From positions 1,736,001 through 1,800,000 of the forward strand of contig NZ_CP155079.2 in NCBI RefSeq assembly GCF_039634365.2: a stretch of DNA of 64,000 nucleotides. The letters run 5' to 3'. Below, one piece after another: positions 35,801 to 44,411 of this stretch. The notes below the pieces were generated by a model. It was not told where the DNA came from, did not search any database, and was given only the letters and a program-made list of their open reading frames with translations. Made by a program: the position numbers and the translations under genes. Within the stretch, counting starts at the first letter, position 1. Each line of letters opens with the position of its first letter. This DNA is from Mucilaginibacter sp. PAMB04168. GTDB lineage: Bacteria; Bacteroidota; Bacteroidia; Sphingobacteriales; Sphingobacteriaceae.

Positions 35801-36255
35801 TGCTGTTATACCGTATTGCTAAATGTAACTATATAGCCGACCTGAGCGGCACCGGTGCCCGGCTTTACGGTGGCCGCTGGAACAGCATTGGCCGCCCTGT
35901 GGTTTACCTTGCCTCTTCACGCGCCTTGGCCGTACTCGAAGTACTTGTACATTTATCACCTACCCTGATACCCGATAATTTTTGCCAGGTTACCGTTGAG
36001 GTGCCTGATGACGATGTGCAGATACTAGATCTGAAAAAATTACCACCAAACTGGCAGGAATATCCCGAACCTGCACTGCTGAAAACCATAGGCGATGCCT
36101 TTATTAAAGCTAATAAGCATTTATTGCTTAAAGTGCCATCTGCAGTGGTAAAAGAGGAATTTAATTATCTACTTAATCCTGCCCACGTGGCTATGCAGGC
36201 CGTTAAGATTGTTGATCAACAAGTGTTTAGTTTTGATGAGCGTTTGATCTCATAA
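35800..36255 (+). CDS. RES-domain toxin
   Basis: Toxin of 151 residues with the conserved Arg-Glu-Ser core that names the family: GTGARLYGGRWNSIG (25-ish, invariant Arg), YLASSRALAVLEVLVHL (invariant Glu), and FNYLLNPAHVAMQAV (the Ser position is replaced by Asn in the motif as I read it, with Leu/Asn at the usual NxLINP). RES toxins in Mycobacterium (MbcT) and Pseudomonas (Res) degrade NAD+ and arrest growth. The one-base overlap with the antitoxin gene sets the expected stoichiometry. Whether it is active cannot be judged. Confidence 0.9.
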   Translation: MLLYRIAKCNYIADLSGTGARLYGGRWNSIGRPVVYLASSRALAVLEVLVHLSPTLIPDNFCQVTVEVPDDDVQILDLKKLPPNWQEYPEPALLKTIGDAFIKANKHLLLKVPSAVVKEEFNYLLNPAHVAMQAVKIVDQQVFSFDERLIS

Positions 36256-36447
36256 CGTAATGTTCAGCTTAGTTTAATCGTCTTGAGCTGTTATTGACAT
36301 TCAGGAAATGCGCTGCTTAACTTTCTTTCCCATATTTAAAAACGGGCGCTCAAAGGCTAAAAAGCGGTTGAGCAAAGGCTTCAGGAGCAATAAAAGCCAT
36401 AATTATATTTTATGCTTCCTCGGAGAAAACGTTAAATTTTGTTAAAT
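36256..36447. other. Intergenic stretch before the GLPGLI operator
   Basis: About 190 bp. It holds no ORF of note or hairpin with a T tail. It leads into the twin palindromes at 36448. Confidence 0.5.
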
Positions 36448-36489
36448 AACTAAATTCTTAGTTGTTAACTAAATTATTAGTTATATTTG
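36448..36489 (+). promoter_or_regulatory. Twin palindromic operator with -7 element of the GLPGLI operon
   Basis: AACTAA-ATTC-TTAGTT (36448-36463) and AACTAA-ATTA-TTAGTT (36467-36482) have identical 6-bp arms, centres 19 bp apart. The second overlaps the -7 element TATATTTG (36482-36489). A dimeric repressor bound there would block transcription. The regulator is not identifiable from this window. Confidence 0.7.
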
Positions 36490-36552
36490 TGATGTAATTG
36501 CTGTGGAGCTGACCCATAGCAGTATTATCATAATTTTAACAGATTTAACGAT

Positions 36553-37530
36553 ATGACACCTAAACCTTATCTTACAATTTTTTTATTTCTCTTAGCGGTT
36601 ATAGTAAAAGCCCAAAAAATTGATACCGCACAGGCCATAGTCCACTACAAATTTACGCACGTACGCGATACCACTAACCGCGATAAGCCCCTGGTTGAAA
36701 ACATGATGCTGTTGGTAGGTAACCAAGCCAGCGCTTACAAAAGTTATGATCGTAAGATGCGCAGTGAGCAAATGCGTAAAAGCATAGCACAACAGGTAGC
36801 ATCGGGTACCGGGCAAATGAAAATTAATTCGACCGCCGGAGGTTTGGGACCCGATATCGAATATTACCAATACCCGAATGAAAAAAAACTGCTTGTTAAA
36901 GAGCGCTTAGTGAATAATTATGTGGTTGAGGAAAAATTGCCGGTTCTAAACTGGAGAATAAGTCCGGATACGGCAACCATCGGCGGCTTGCCATGCCAAA
37001 AGGCTACCACGCATTTTAAAGGACGCGATTATACCGCTTGGTTTTGTGCCGATTTGCCTTACCGTACTGGTCCGTGGAAATTGCAGGGCTTGCCAGGCCT
37101 TATTGTAGAAGCCACTGATGCAAAAAAGGAAATTATATTTAAGTTTGATGGTTTTGAGAAAGTGGACAAAAGTGCATCGCAAGCGGTTACTACTGCTGCA
37201 CCGACTGGTCCGGGTGGCCGTACAATTATGTTTGGCGGCATAGATGATGCAAGTCAGAATCAAAACGTAATTGCTTTGCCGGCCAACGCTATTAAAGCCA
37301 CAGCAAAAGAACTCAATGACCTGAAAGAAATCAGGAAAAAAGATCCGCAAGCATTCTTTCAAATGCAAATGGCATCTATGCAATCACAAATGGGCGGTCG
37401 GGCAGGCGGTAATGTCTCATTTAACACGGGTGGAAATGTTAGCGTTTCGCCGAATTTTAGTTTCAAAACAACTTCAGGCGGGGGAGCACCGGTTGTTGAA
37501 AATAATCCTATCGAATTACCTGAAAAATAA
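36553..37530 (+). CDS. GLPGLI family protein
   Basis: Secreted protein of 325 residues with an N-terminal signal peptide (cleavage after IVKA). The family's namesake signature appears as WKLQGLPGLIVEATDAKKE near residue 170-190. Members occur only in Bacteroidota and are of unknown function, often next to TonB-receptor-like barrels. The C-terminus is Gly/Asn/Ser-rich (MGGRAGGNVSFNTGGNVSV), likely disordered. The stop overlaps the start of the next gene by one base (TAATG), so both are coupled. Transcribed from the operator-bearing promoter at 36482. Confidence 0.88.
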   Translation: MTPKPYLTIFLFLLAVIVKAQKIDTAQAIVHYKFTHVRDTTNRDKPLVENMMLLVGNQASAYKSYDRKMRSEQMRKSIAQQVASGTGQMKINSTAGGLGPDIEYYQYPNEKKLLVKERLVNNYVVEEKLPVLNWRISPDTATIGGLPCQKATTHFKGRDYTAWFCADLPYRTGPWKLQGLPGLIVEATDAKKEIIFKFDGFEKVDKSASQAVTTAAPTGPGGRTIMFGGIDDASQNQNVIALPANAIKATAKELNDLKEIRKKDPQAFFQMQMASMQSQMGGRAGGNVSFNTGGNVSVSPNFSFKTTSGGGAPVVENNPIELPEK

Positions 37531-40205
37531 TGGTAAAGGTAATTATAGCGATCGCAAGCTGTATTTGTATCCTTTTCTTCTCTAAAACAGGCGTAGCCCA
37601 AACTATAAAAGGTACAGTTACAGATAGCACGGGTAAGGTGGTGCCTTATGCCAATGCTAAACTTATGGCAAGCGGGAATTTGATCATTGCCTTTTCGGCC
37701 ACCGATAATAAGGGCACTTATAGCCTTACTATTCCTGCAGACGCTAATAAGAGCGGACTGAAGGTGGAGATTAGTTCTGTTGGCTTTAAAAAGCAGAGCA
37801 AGGATATTACCAGTGTATCGGCACCTTACAACTTTGTGCTGCATAGCTCGGTAAACCAGCTGCAGGCGGTTACAGTAAAAAACAAGGCACCGCGCTTAAA
37901 GGTGAAGGGAGATACGCTTAGCTACAGTGTAGCCGAATTTACCAGCCCGCAAGACAGAGTAATTGGTGATGTAATCAAAAAGCTGCCGGGTATTGACGTA
38001 GATGGTAACGGGAAAATATCATACAACGGCAAAGCCATCTCTAACTTTTACATTGATGGCGATAACCTGCTGAACGACAAATATAACATTGCAACCAGTA
38101 CTATACCTAGCGCTGCGGTCGATAAAGTACAGGTGCTGGAGAATAATCAGCCGGTTAAAATGCTGCGCGATAAAGTGGTAAGCGATGATGTTGCGCTTAA
38201 TGTTACCTTGAAGGATAATGCTAAAATGCAGTTGATGGGCCAAGGCAACTTAGGTGGTGGCTTACCTGGTAAGTACGATGGTAACATCAATGCTATGATG
38301 TTTAAGGATAAATACAAAGCCATTAATTATCTAAAAGGCAACAATACCGGTGTTGATGTACAAAATGATATTGTTTCGCACAATTTAACAAGCTACCTGA
38401 GCCGGCTTGATAATAATAAGCCGAGTAATTTATTATCATTAGGAGCAGCCGGTAACCCCAGTTTGCCTACTAACCGGTACTTGTTTAACCAGTCGGGGCT
38501 TATAAACCTGAACAACCTGGTTAACATACAAAAGGATGTGCAGTTACGGGGCAACCTTTCTTACATGCGCGACAGACAATTGCAGAACTATGTAAAGCTC
38601 CGTGAAACTTATTTGCCTGGCGACACCATCCGTTATACTGAGTTACAGGATAATCGCCGCCGTCCTGATCTGCTGCATGCTCAGGCTACCTTAAACATTA
38701 ACAAGTCCAACTACTACCTTAACAATACCTTGCTTACGGATTACGAGCGCTATCAGTCCTTTTCGGCGCTCAACACCAATGGCATTGGTTCAGATCAGGG
38801 ACTGAAAAACAGCCGGTTCGATTTTTCGAATGAGATGAACCTTATGAAGACTTCAAAAGCGGGTAATATTTTTGAAGGCTACTCTTACATTAACCGGTTA
38901 ACCAACCCCGAGAACAGGGTGCTGCAACCAGGCATCAACCAGGATGTGTTCAACCAAAATCAGCCTTATGCACAGTTAGTTCAAACAGCTAATATACCTA
39001 CCTGGTTTACACACAACTACTTGTCATTTAAGCACCCAGGTGCCAAAATCACACAGTCATACCGTGCCGGGTTCAATTTGCAGTCTCAAAATTTACAGTC
39101 GATTTTAACGGTTGTGCAAAGTAATGGCAATACTGTTGCAGCCAGCAATAATTCGGCTAATAACCTCGACTGGTTTAAAACCAAGATTTATACTGAGGCG
39201 GCGTTTGATATGCCGGGCGAAAAATGGAAGCTGAACGCTCGTTTACCGCTTACCTGGCAGCAGATCAACTATTCGGATAACTTGTACGCGCTTGATAATT
39301 CGTTTAAACGCTTGTATTTCGATCCACAATTATCAGTACGGTACAATACTACAGCCGAGCAGTATGTGAGCGCTTCATACAGTTACCGTAATAACATAGG
39401 CGATATCACTCAGGCTTATCGGGGCGATATACTTACCAATTATCGCTCATTGAATGCCAACAATGCCGACCTTACTGAGACCCAAACACAAACCATTGGC
39501 TTAGGTTACAACTACCGCAAGGCTATAAAAATGTTCTTTTGGGGTGTAAACGCAAGCTATAGCCATTTAAATTTGAATAATATAACATCGGCTGTAGTTA
39601 CAGAGAACTTTCAGCGCCAGATTGTGCTGCCTTACGCTAATGAAATGAATATGCTAACCGTTTCGGGTACGGTAAGTAAATTTGTGTACAGTTTGCATAC
39701 TACTTTTAGCGGTGGTTACTCCTGGCAAAACAACAAGCTAAACCAATTTTTGAATGGTTTGATGCTGCCTTACAATACCATAACCAATAGCCTTAATTTA
39801 GGGGCAGAAACTAAGATTAGCAATAAGATTAATTTAAGCTACAAAGTATATGCTACCCGCACTAACAGCCGATCGCCGGTAACGGGGGCAAGCCCCTCTG
39901 CATTCACCCAAATGCAGCACCAAGGGGCTATCAATTATAATCCAACAAACAATTTCTTCCTGAAATTATCAGGCGATCATTACTACACCAGCCAGAGTTT
40001 GCGGGATGATCTCAATTACTCATTCGCCGATTTTTCGGCCCGGTATAAGATTAATAAACGGAATCTTGATCTGGAACTTAACGTGCTCAATATTTTTGAT
40101 ACCAAAACTTATAGTATGCCATTTTTAACAGCCAATAATTTTACGAACAGCGTTTACACGCTCCCCGGCAGAATGATGACGTTAAAAGCAGCGTTTAATT
40201 TTTAA
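37530..40205 (+). CDS. TonB-receptor-like outer membrane beta-barrel protein
   Basis: Outer-membrane protein of 891 residues. After a signal peptide (cleavage after GVAQ) comes a carboxypeptidase-regulatory-like beta-sandwich (about 25-105, GTVTDSTGKVVPYANAKL), a plug-like domain (about 130-230, KLPGIDVDGNGKISYNGK) and a C-terminal beta-barrel. It ends in F, as expected for BamA recognition. No clear TonB box or ligand motif is visible. Coupled to the GLPGLI gene, it probably forms with it a two-component envelope module with unknown substrate. Confidence 0.87.
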   Translation: MVKVIIAIASCICILFFSKTGVAQTIKGTVTDSTGKVVPYANAKLMASGNLIIAFSATDNKGTYSLTIPADANKSGLKVEISSVGFKKQSKDITSVSAPYNFVLHSSVNQLQAVTVKNKAPRLKVKGDTLSYSVAEFTSPQDRVIGDVIKKLPGIDVDGNGKISYNGKAISNFYIDGDNLLNDKYNIATSTIPSAAVDKVQVLENNQPVKMLRDKVVSDDVALNVTLKDNAKMQLMGQGNLGGGLPGKYDGNINAMMFKDKYKAINYLKGNNTGVDVQNDIVSHNLTSYLSRLDNNKPSNLLSLGAAGNPSLPTNRYLFNQSGLINLNNLVNIQKDVQLRGNLSYMRDRQLQNYVKLRETYLPGDTIRYTELQDNRRRPDLLHAQATLNINKSNYYLNNTLLTDYERYQSFSALNTNGIGSDQGLKNSRFDFSNEMNLMKTSKAGNIFEGYSYINRLTNPENRVLQPGINQDVFNQNQPYAQLVQTANIPTWFTHNYLSFKHPGAKITQSYRAGFNLQSQNLQSILTVVQSNGNTVAASNNSANNLDWFKTKIYTEAAFDMPGEKWKLNARLPLTWQQINYSDNLYALDNSFKRLYFDPQLSVRYNTTAEQYVSASYSYRNNIGDITQAYRGDILTNYRSLNANNADLTETQTQTIGLGYNYRKAIKMFFWGVNASYSHLNLNNITSAVVTENFQRQIVLPYANEMNMLTVSGTVSKFVYSLHTTFSGGYSWQNNKLNQFLNGLMLPYNTITNSLNLGAETKISNKINLSYKVYATRTNSRSPVTGASPSAFTQMQHQGAINYNPTNNFFLKLSGDHYYTSQSLRDDLNYSFADFSARYKINKRNLDLELNVLNIFDTKTYSMPFLTANNFTNSVYTLPGRMMTLKAAFNF

Positions 40206-40259
40206 AGAAGTCTCTCCTAACGCTCTGTATGGAGCGCTTTAGTATACCATCAAATCCAT

Positions 40260-40345
40260 TGTCATCTTTAACGATAGCAAGCGATCTTTTAACTTGGTAA
40301 GCTATCGCTGCAAAAAGAGTTCTCGTTAGCGCTCGAAATAACAAT
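40260..40345. repeat. REP-like inverted pair A
   Basis: A forward arm starting TGTCATC and ending GATCTTTT (40260-40290) faces a reverse arm AAAAAGAGTTCTCG...CTCGAAATAACA (40312-40345). The two arms are imperfect reverse complements. Related copies at 41585, 51620, 57079, 61060. Confidence 0.55.
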
Positions 40346-40354
40346 TTGTTTAAA

Positions 40355-40396
40355 AGCCCTTTCCCGGGGCAAGGTTTGGGAATGGGCTCTATTTTT
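40355..40396 (+). terminator. Terminator of the GLPGLI/barrel operon
   Basis: AGCCCTTTCCC pairs with GGGAATGGGCT (10 of 11) at 40355-40365 and 40378-40388, followed by ATTTTTT. It ends at the stop codon of the convergent MarR gene. Confidence 0.75.
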
Positions 40397-40817
40397 TATT
40401 GAGATTAGTAATGATCCGGTTCAATACATTAACGGTCGCATTATATTCCTCGTTGGTAATGCCTCTCATCATTTGTTTAACCTGTTGCTCGTACGTTGCG
40501 GTAACATCATCAAAAAGTTGCTTGCCGGTATCTGTAAACTTAAAGTTGCTATAATCAGGTTGTATCCAGCCGCGTGCAAGCAGGTTATCAATAACGCCTT
40601 TAAGCCGTTCTAATTTTATAAAGTATTTAATTTCCTCGTGGTGAGCTTCTATATTTATAAAACCGTTAGTATCGATAGTGCGCAGCACCATCCAATGATA
40701 CCGCGTAATGCAATATTGATCAAAAGCATTTTCAAAAAAAGCAGTAATAAGTTGGTCGGCTTCTTTCAAATACCAGCCAATAGGCTTTTGCCCAGCAGGT
40801 GCACCAGAAGGGATCAT
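40389..40817 (-). CDS. MarR-like winged-helix regulator
   Basis: Protein of 142 residues with the MarR organisation: N-terminal dimerisation helix (WYLKEADQLITAFFENAF), a recognition core (HWMVLRTIDTNGFINIEA... KLERLKGVIDNLLARGWIQ), the beta-wing (PDYSNFKFTDTGKQLFDDV) and a C-terminal helix that contributes to the dimer. It has no obvious effector site. It is the downstream partner of the PH/SHOCT gene (10-bp gap). Ligand and targets unknown; its own upstream region contains only a lone GTTAGTTA half-site. Confidence 0.75.
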   Translation of the reverse strand: MIPSGAPAGQKPIGWYLKEADQLITAFFENAFDQYCITRYHWMVLRTIDTNGFINIEAHHEEIKYFIKLERLKGVIDNLLARGWIQPDYSNFKFTDTGKQLFDDVTATYEQQVKQMMRGITNEEYNATVNVLNRIITNLNKK

Positions 40818-40827
40818 AAATTGTTAG

Positions 40828-41475
40828 TTACAGATCACTTAACAATTCAAGCTTCTTTTGGTTGTACTCTTCTTGTGAAATAAGGCCGTTATCAAACAGC
40901 ATCTTTAATTTTTTAAGTTTTTCTGTCAGTTCATCTGGCTTTGGCGGGGCAACAAACTCCGGAACGGGAGGCGGCGTTTCAACCGGTGCAGGTCTTGGTG
41001 CAAAAAGCTGCTCAATAGGTTTTTCAACAGGAGCCGGTGCCGGTGGTGGCGTCACTGGTGTATGCTGTATTTTTTGCAGTTCTTCGCGTTTGCGCTCATT
41101 CTCGCGGCATTCCTGCGAGAATTGGTATAATTTGCGGCCTTGCACCTTAGGCAAATAATCAACGCCCATTTCGGCACCTTGCGTAGTTTTAACCGTAAAC
41201 ACCGAGCCAATGATCTCCTCTTTCATATTTACATCGGCAATGTCTTTCCATATAAAGTCCACAAACTTTAAGGATAGGCCCAGGTTTGCTGGTGTAAAGA
41301 ACAACACTCTGCGGTTAGTTACCACCACACAATCGGGCAGCAGGTTCACTAAAGGCTTTTTCTGGGTACCAATGTACAAGGTCTCCTCGCCGGGCGGAAG
41401 CAGTTCTGTAAGGCGGGTATATACTTTTTCGACCGCTTTGGGTTCCTGCTGGTCGTTTAAAAATTTTTCGATCAT
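40828..41475 (-). CDS. PH-like domain plus SHOCT domain protein
   Basis: Protein of 215 residues. The N-terminal part (about 15-105) resembles a bacterial PH (YokE-like) domain: LPPGEETLYIGTQ, DCVVVTNRRVLFFTP, KFVDFIWKDIADVNMKEE. A Pro-rich linker (TPVTPPPAPAPVEKP) follows, then a SHOCT helix pair at the end (LTEKLKKLKMLFDNGLISQEEY). Both modules are common in envelope-stress proteins of Gram-positive and Bacteroidota species and may mediate oligomerisation. The ATG at 41475 is preferred over one 9 residues earlier. Possibly co-transcribed with the MarR gene. Confidence 0.8.
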   Translation of the reverse strand: MIEKFLNDQQEPKAVEKVYTRLTELLPPGEETLYIGTQKKPLVNLLPDCVVVTNRRVLFFTPANLGLSLKFVDFIWKDIADVNMKEEIIGSVFTVKTTQGAEMGVDYLPKVQGRKLYQFSQECRENERKREELQKIQHTPVTPPPAPAPVEKPIEQLFAPRPAPVETPPPVPEFVAPPKPDELTEKLKKLKMLFDNGLISQEEYNQKKLELLSDL

Positions 41476-41584
41476 AAAAGATGAATAACTTATTGCAACC
41501 AAATGTAATAAAAAAATGGCCTTTCCAAATGCGGTGCAATAGGTGGCTCATGAAATCTCCCCCAGGCAAGGAACCTCAGAAAAA

Positions 41585-41670
41585 TGTCATTTCAAATAAT
41601 AATTAAAGATCTTTTCATACTGGATAACTAATCTTGTTAAAAAGATTTCCCGTTAGTACTCAAAATAATA
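41585..41670. repeat. REP-like inverted pair B
   Basis: Forward arm TGTCATTTC...GATCTTTT (41585-41615) and reverse arm AAAAAGATTTCCCGTTAG... (41639-41670). The arms resemble those of pair A, with the same order and spacing of about 20-25 bp. Confidence 0.55.
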
Positions 41671-41722
41671 TATTGGTTTATGTTATTCTAAACTCTCCCT
41701 CTTGGGGCGGTTTGAAAGGCGG

Positions 41723-42709
41723 CTAAGCAATCAATAAATTACACCCCCTGATGTCCGAAAAATCAAAACGACCTAATATTTCAAATGACTGGTCATCATA
41801 AATCTTACCTAAATCTTGAGTAGCAATAAAAGAACAGGAATTGATGTTAGCCAGATCAATCACGTTAATACCGCCTGTTTTGCCCAAACTTACATAGCTG
41901 GCTGGGTCATTGGTGTCGCGTGTTTGAATACGCATCCAGGGTGGGCAATTAAAAATGCCGTAACCTTTAGAGTATGCTTGCGATAGTAATTCTGTCATGC
42001 CGTACTCCGAATGGATCGCCTCAACGCCAAAGCCCTGGCATAATATGGCGTGCAATTCCTCCCGTATCATTTCCTTGCGGCGGCCTTTCATTCCACCGGT
42101 TTCCATTACAATTAGTTGAGGGAAGTCAATGGGGTAGCGTTCCACAAAATCAAGCAGGGCGAAGGTTACGCCAATAAGCAGGGTAGGTGTGCCCGATTGT
42201 TTCAATTTCAACAACTGCTGTTGTAAATCTTCGTGATTGTAAAGATAAAAGCCGCTGTCGGGGTGGGCTGATTGTTTGATCAGATCGTCGGCCATGTAAA
42301 CCAGCGAAGAGCCCGCCCGCTCCAAATAAGCGGGTAGTAGCGCTAAGATGCAGTACTGTTTAACATCACCATAAAATAATTCAAACGCCTGCCTGAAACT
42401 TTGCTGGTACCAGCTTACATCGGCTATATAATGGCTGCTGGTGATCATGCCCGTAGTACCTGAACTGGTAAAGATAAGCTCCGGGTCGTGGGTAGTACTT
42501 ACCACTTTATGGTTCTTAAAAAACTCAATAGGCAGAAAAGGTATATCAGTAAGCTGTTTAACAGATTGCGGATCTATATTTAATCCTTGAAGAAACTGAC
42601 GGTATATATGGCAGTTATGAGCCTGATAAGCAAAAACTTGCAAGGCCGCCTCATTAAATTGCTGCTCGTTACTGATAGAAAATATGTGCTGCGGTAGCGG
42701 CTTTTGCAT
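41723..42709 (-). CDS. LuxE/PaaK-family acyl-protein synthetase-like protein
   Basis: Protein of 328 residues in the AMP-forming adenylate family. LIFTSSGTTGMITSSHYI is the phosphate-binding loop (S-S-G-T-T-G), and YGMTELLSQAYS matches the adenylate-binding motif of the acyl-protein synthetase LuxE. The ATG at 42709 gives MQKPLPQHIF; five residues further upstream is another frame start. It would activate a carboxylic acid with ATP and hand it to a protein thiol. No lux or aryl-CoA genes nearby, so its substrate is unknown. Flanked by repeats. Confidence 0.8.
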   Translation of the reverse strand: MQKPLPQHIFSISNEQQFNEAALQVFAYQAHNCHIYRQFLQGLNIDPQSVKQLTDIPFLPIEFFKNHKVVSTTHDPELIFTSSGTTGMITSSHYIADVSWYQQSFRQAFELFYGDVKQYCILALLPAYLERAGSSLVYMADDLIKQSAHPDSGFYLYNHEDLQQQLLKLKQSGTPTLLIGVTFALLDFVERYPIDFPQLIVMETGGMKGRRKEMIREELHAILCQGFGVEAIHSEYGMTELLSQAYSKGYGIFNCPPWMRIQTRDTNDPASYVSLGKTGGINVIDLANINSCSFIATQDLGKIYDDQSFEILGRFDFSDIRGCNLLIA

Positions 42710-42843
42710 GTGCAAAGATAACAAGCGTTAGGTTGTGAACGTTATGTAATGGGTATTGATTACAGTGCGTCAACAAAAATATAATGCATGTTATTGTTAA
42801 TGCACCTGTTATTATCCCTTATTCAACACTAAAAATCTATACA

Positions 42844-43521
42844 ATGAAAACGTTAAAATTATTATCTGTTCCGTTGCTTTTAAGCTTGTTTCTGGTACTA
42901 ACCTCCGCTCAAAGTGCAGGTAAGGAAAAAGAAACCGAGCGTATACAAAACGCTACCAAAGTGCTTAATACGTTTGCCGGTTCAGACGAAACCATTCCGC
43001 AGGAACTGCTTAAAGTTACAGAAGGTATTGTAGTGATTCCTAAAATGATTAACGCCAGTTTTGGCATAGGCGGCAAACGTGGTAAAGGGATAGCTACGGT
43101 GAAGCTGGCCGACGGCACATGGAGCAATCCGGTTTTTATTACACTTACAGGCGGTAGTATCGGCTTTCAAATCGGCGTGCAGTCGGTAGACCTGGTATTG
43201 GTATTTAAAAACAAAGGGGTGTTAACCCAGGTAAAAAATGGCGACTTTACCATTGGTGGTGATATATCGGCCGCTGCTGGTCCGGTGGGTCGTAGCTCAA
43301 GCGCGAGCACTGACCATAAATTGGAAGCCGAGGTTTACTCTTATTCACGTAGCCGAGGTTTATTTGCGGGCATCAGCGTTAATGGTTCTAATCTGGCCAT
43401 AGACAAATCGGCAAACGCCAATTTCTATGGCGCTAACATGACCTCCCAGCAGATTTTTGAAACCAGCAAAAGCAGCGCTGCACCCGTTACGGCTTTAAAA
43501 ACAGCTTTAAAAGGATTGTAA
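42844..43521 (+). CDS. SYLF (Ysc84-like) lipid-binding domain protein
   Basis: Secreted protein of 225 residues with a signal peptide (cleavage after LTSA), then the SYLF domain: VTEGIVVIPKMINASFGIGGKRGKGIATV and SIGFQIGVQSVDLVLVF are the conserved halves. Ysc84 homologues bind acidic phosphoinositides; the bacterial role is poorly known, probably a periplasmic or outer-membrane lipid-associated protein. ATG 42844 is chosen because the upstream frame from 42784 lacks a signal sequence. It stands alone with a terminator behind. Confidence 0.88.
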   Translation: MKTLKLLSVPLLLSLFLVLTSAQSAGKEKETERIQNATKVLNTFAGSDETIPQELLKVTEGIVVIPKMINASFGIGGKRGKGIATVKLADGTWSNPVFITLTGGSIGFQIGVQSVDLVLVFKNKGVLTQVKNGDFTIGGDISAAAGPVGRSSSASTDHKLEAEVYSYSRSRGLFAGISVNGSNLAIDKSANANFYGANMTSQQIFETSKSSAAPVTALKTALKGL

Positions 43522-43537
43522 ACGAATGCTTAACATG

Positions 43538-43574
43538 AAAGCGCATTTCATTAATGAGATGCGCTTTTATTGAA
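43538..43574 (+). terminator. Terminator of the SYLF gene
   Basis: Long stem AAAGCGCATTTCA / TGAGATGCGCTTT (43538-43550 with 43555-43567), tetraloop TTAA, followed by TATT. It overlaps the 3' end of the gene at 43551 on the other strand. Confidence 0.8.
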
Positions 43575-43946
43575 CCAGTTATATTTAGCTATAAAAGTTA
43601 AGCTTGTTAGAAGTGCTACACACAATAGCGTTAATAAAAAAGGATTTAAATAGGATTTCTTTTGGGACTCACATACTGTATTGACCGTAGGGTCGCTTTT
43701 TAAGTAGGACACACAAACTGCCGAGTTGGAGTTGTAATCAGGCTGGTCAGACGAACCGCTATATAATCGGTTATCTACATAAAACTCATAAGTAGTACGG
43801 GTAATTCTACTCTCTTCAATGATTACCTTAGCTGTCGTGTATGAAGGAGCAACCGATATTGATTCAATAACATCATTGTTGTGCCAGGTATTATATATGT
43901 TTAAAATTAAGAGGATCAATAGCAGTGAGGCGCAGCTGATGTACAA
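43551..43946 (-). CDS. DUF3592-like membrane protein, start uncertain
   Basis: Protein of about 131 residues with two membrane helices, one at each end (LLLILLILNIYN, LLTLLCVALLTSLTFIA), and an extracytoplasmic domain with YEFYVDNRLYSG and VCVSYLKSDPTVNT, which match the DUF3592 pattern. No ATG opens the frame: the first candidate is TTG at 43946, and further in-frame codons (with basic residues KKFTNIRGHKLHYKYS) run to a stop near 44010 without ATG. It may use a rare start such as ATT or TTG, or may be a decayed gene. It trails the penicillin-acylase transcript. Confidence 0.45.
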   Translation of the reverse strand: MYISCASLLLILLILNIYNTWHNNDVIESISVAPSYTTAKVIIEESRITRTTYEFYVDNRLYSGSSDQPDYNSNSAVCVSYLKSDPTVNTVCESQKKSYLNPFLLTLLCVALLTSLTFIAKYNWFNKSASH

Positions 43947-44031
43947 CGCTTCTGAGGAGTACTTATAATGTAATTTATGACCTCTAATGTTTGTGAACTT
44001 TTTCTAACGGCAATATGCCTCTTTTTAGCCT

Positions 44032-44391
44032 TCATTTATGAGTGAGGTTTACCTGATCATTTTGAAAAGCCCGTTTCACATAAAAGCCTGACAAGGCGGC
44101 CAGTCCACCCACTAAACCGCCAATAAATGCGGTGGCCAAAAGTAATATCATCCAATGAGGCAAACCCATTAATGCGGCTACTCGGTTAGCCAGCATATGG
44201 TTGTTAGGCACGCTTTTAAATAAGGCTAGTAATACCCAAACACAAAACACGGCTCCAAAACCTGATGCGAATGCCTGGGCAGGCCGGTAACCGGCATATA
44301 CGGTTGCTGCAAAAGCAATGATGGCTACCGCCCACCAGGGCAGTATATAGCTGGTGGCTAAGCTGAGTACAAATATAATTATGAAAAGCAT
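44032..44391 (-). CDS. Small integral membrane protein, function unknown
   Basis: Protein of 119 residues with three or four predicted helices (LFIIIFVLSLATSYILPWW, AVIIAFAATVYAG, GAVFCVWVLLALF, WMILLLATAFIGGLVGGLAAL) and a basic C-terminus. No named family was recognised. It follows the penicillin acylase gene by 20 bp and is probably part of that transcript. Its small size suggests a scaffold or accessory membrane protein. Confidence 0.65.
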   Translation of the reverse strand: MLFIIIFVLSLATSYILPWWAVAIIAFAATVYAGYRPAQAFASGFGAVFCVWVLLALFKSVPNNHMLANRVAALMGLPHWMILLLATAFIGGLVGGLAALSGFYVKRAFQNDQVNLTHK

Positions 44392-44411
44392 CTTGGTTTA
44401 GTGTTTTGGTA

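Noticed and set aside
36448..36489. Fragment of a CRISPR array
   Set aside because: Only two 16-bp palindromes with a 3-bp gap; no spacers of 30 bp. An operator fits better.
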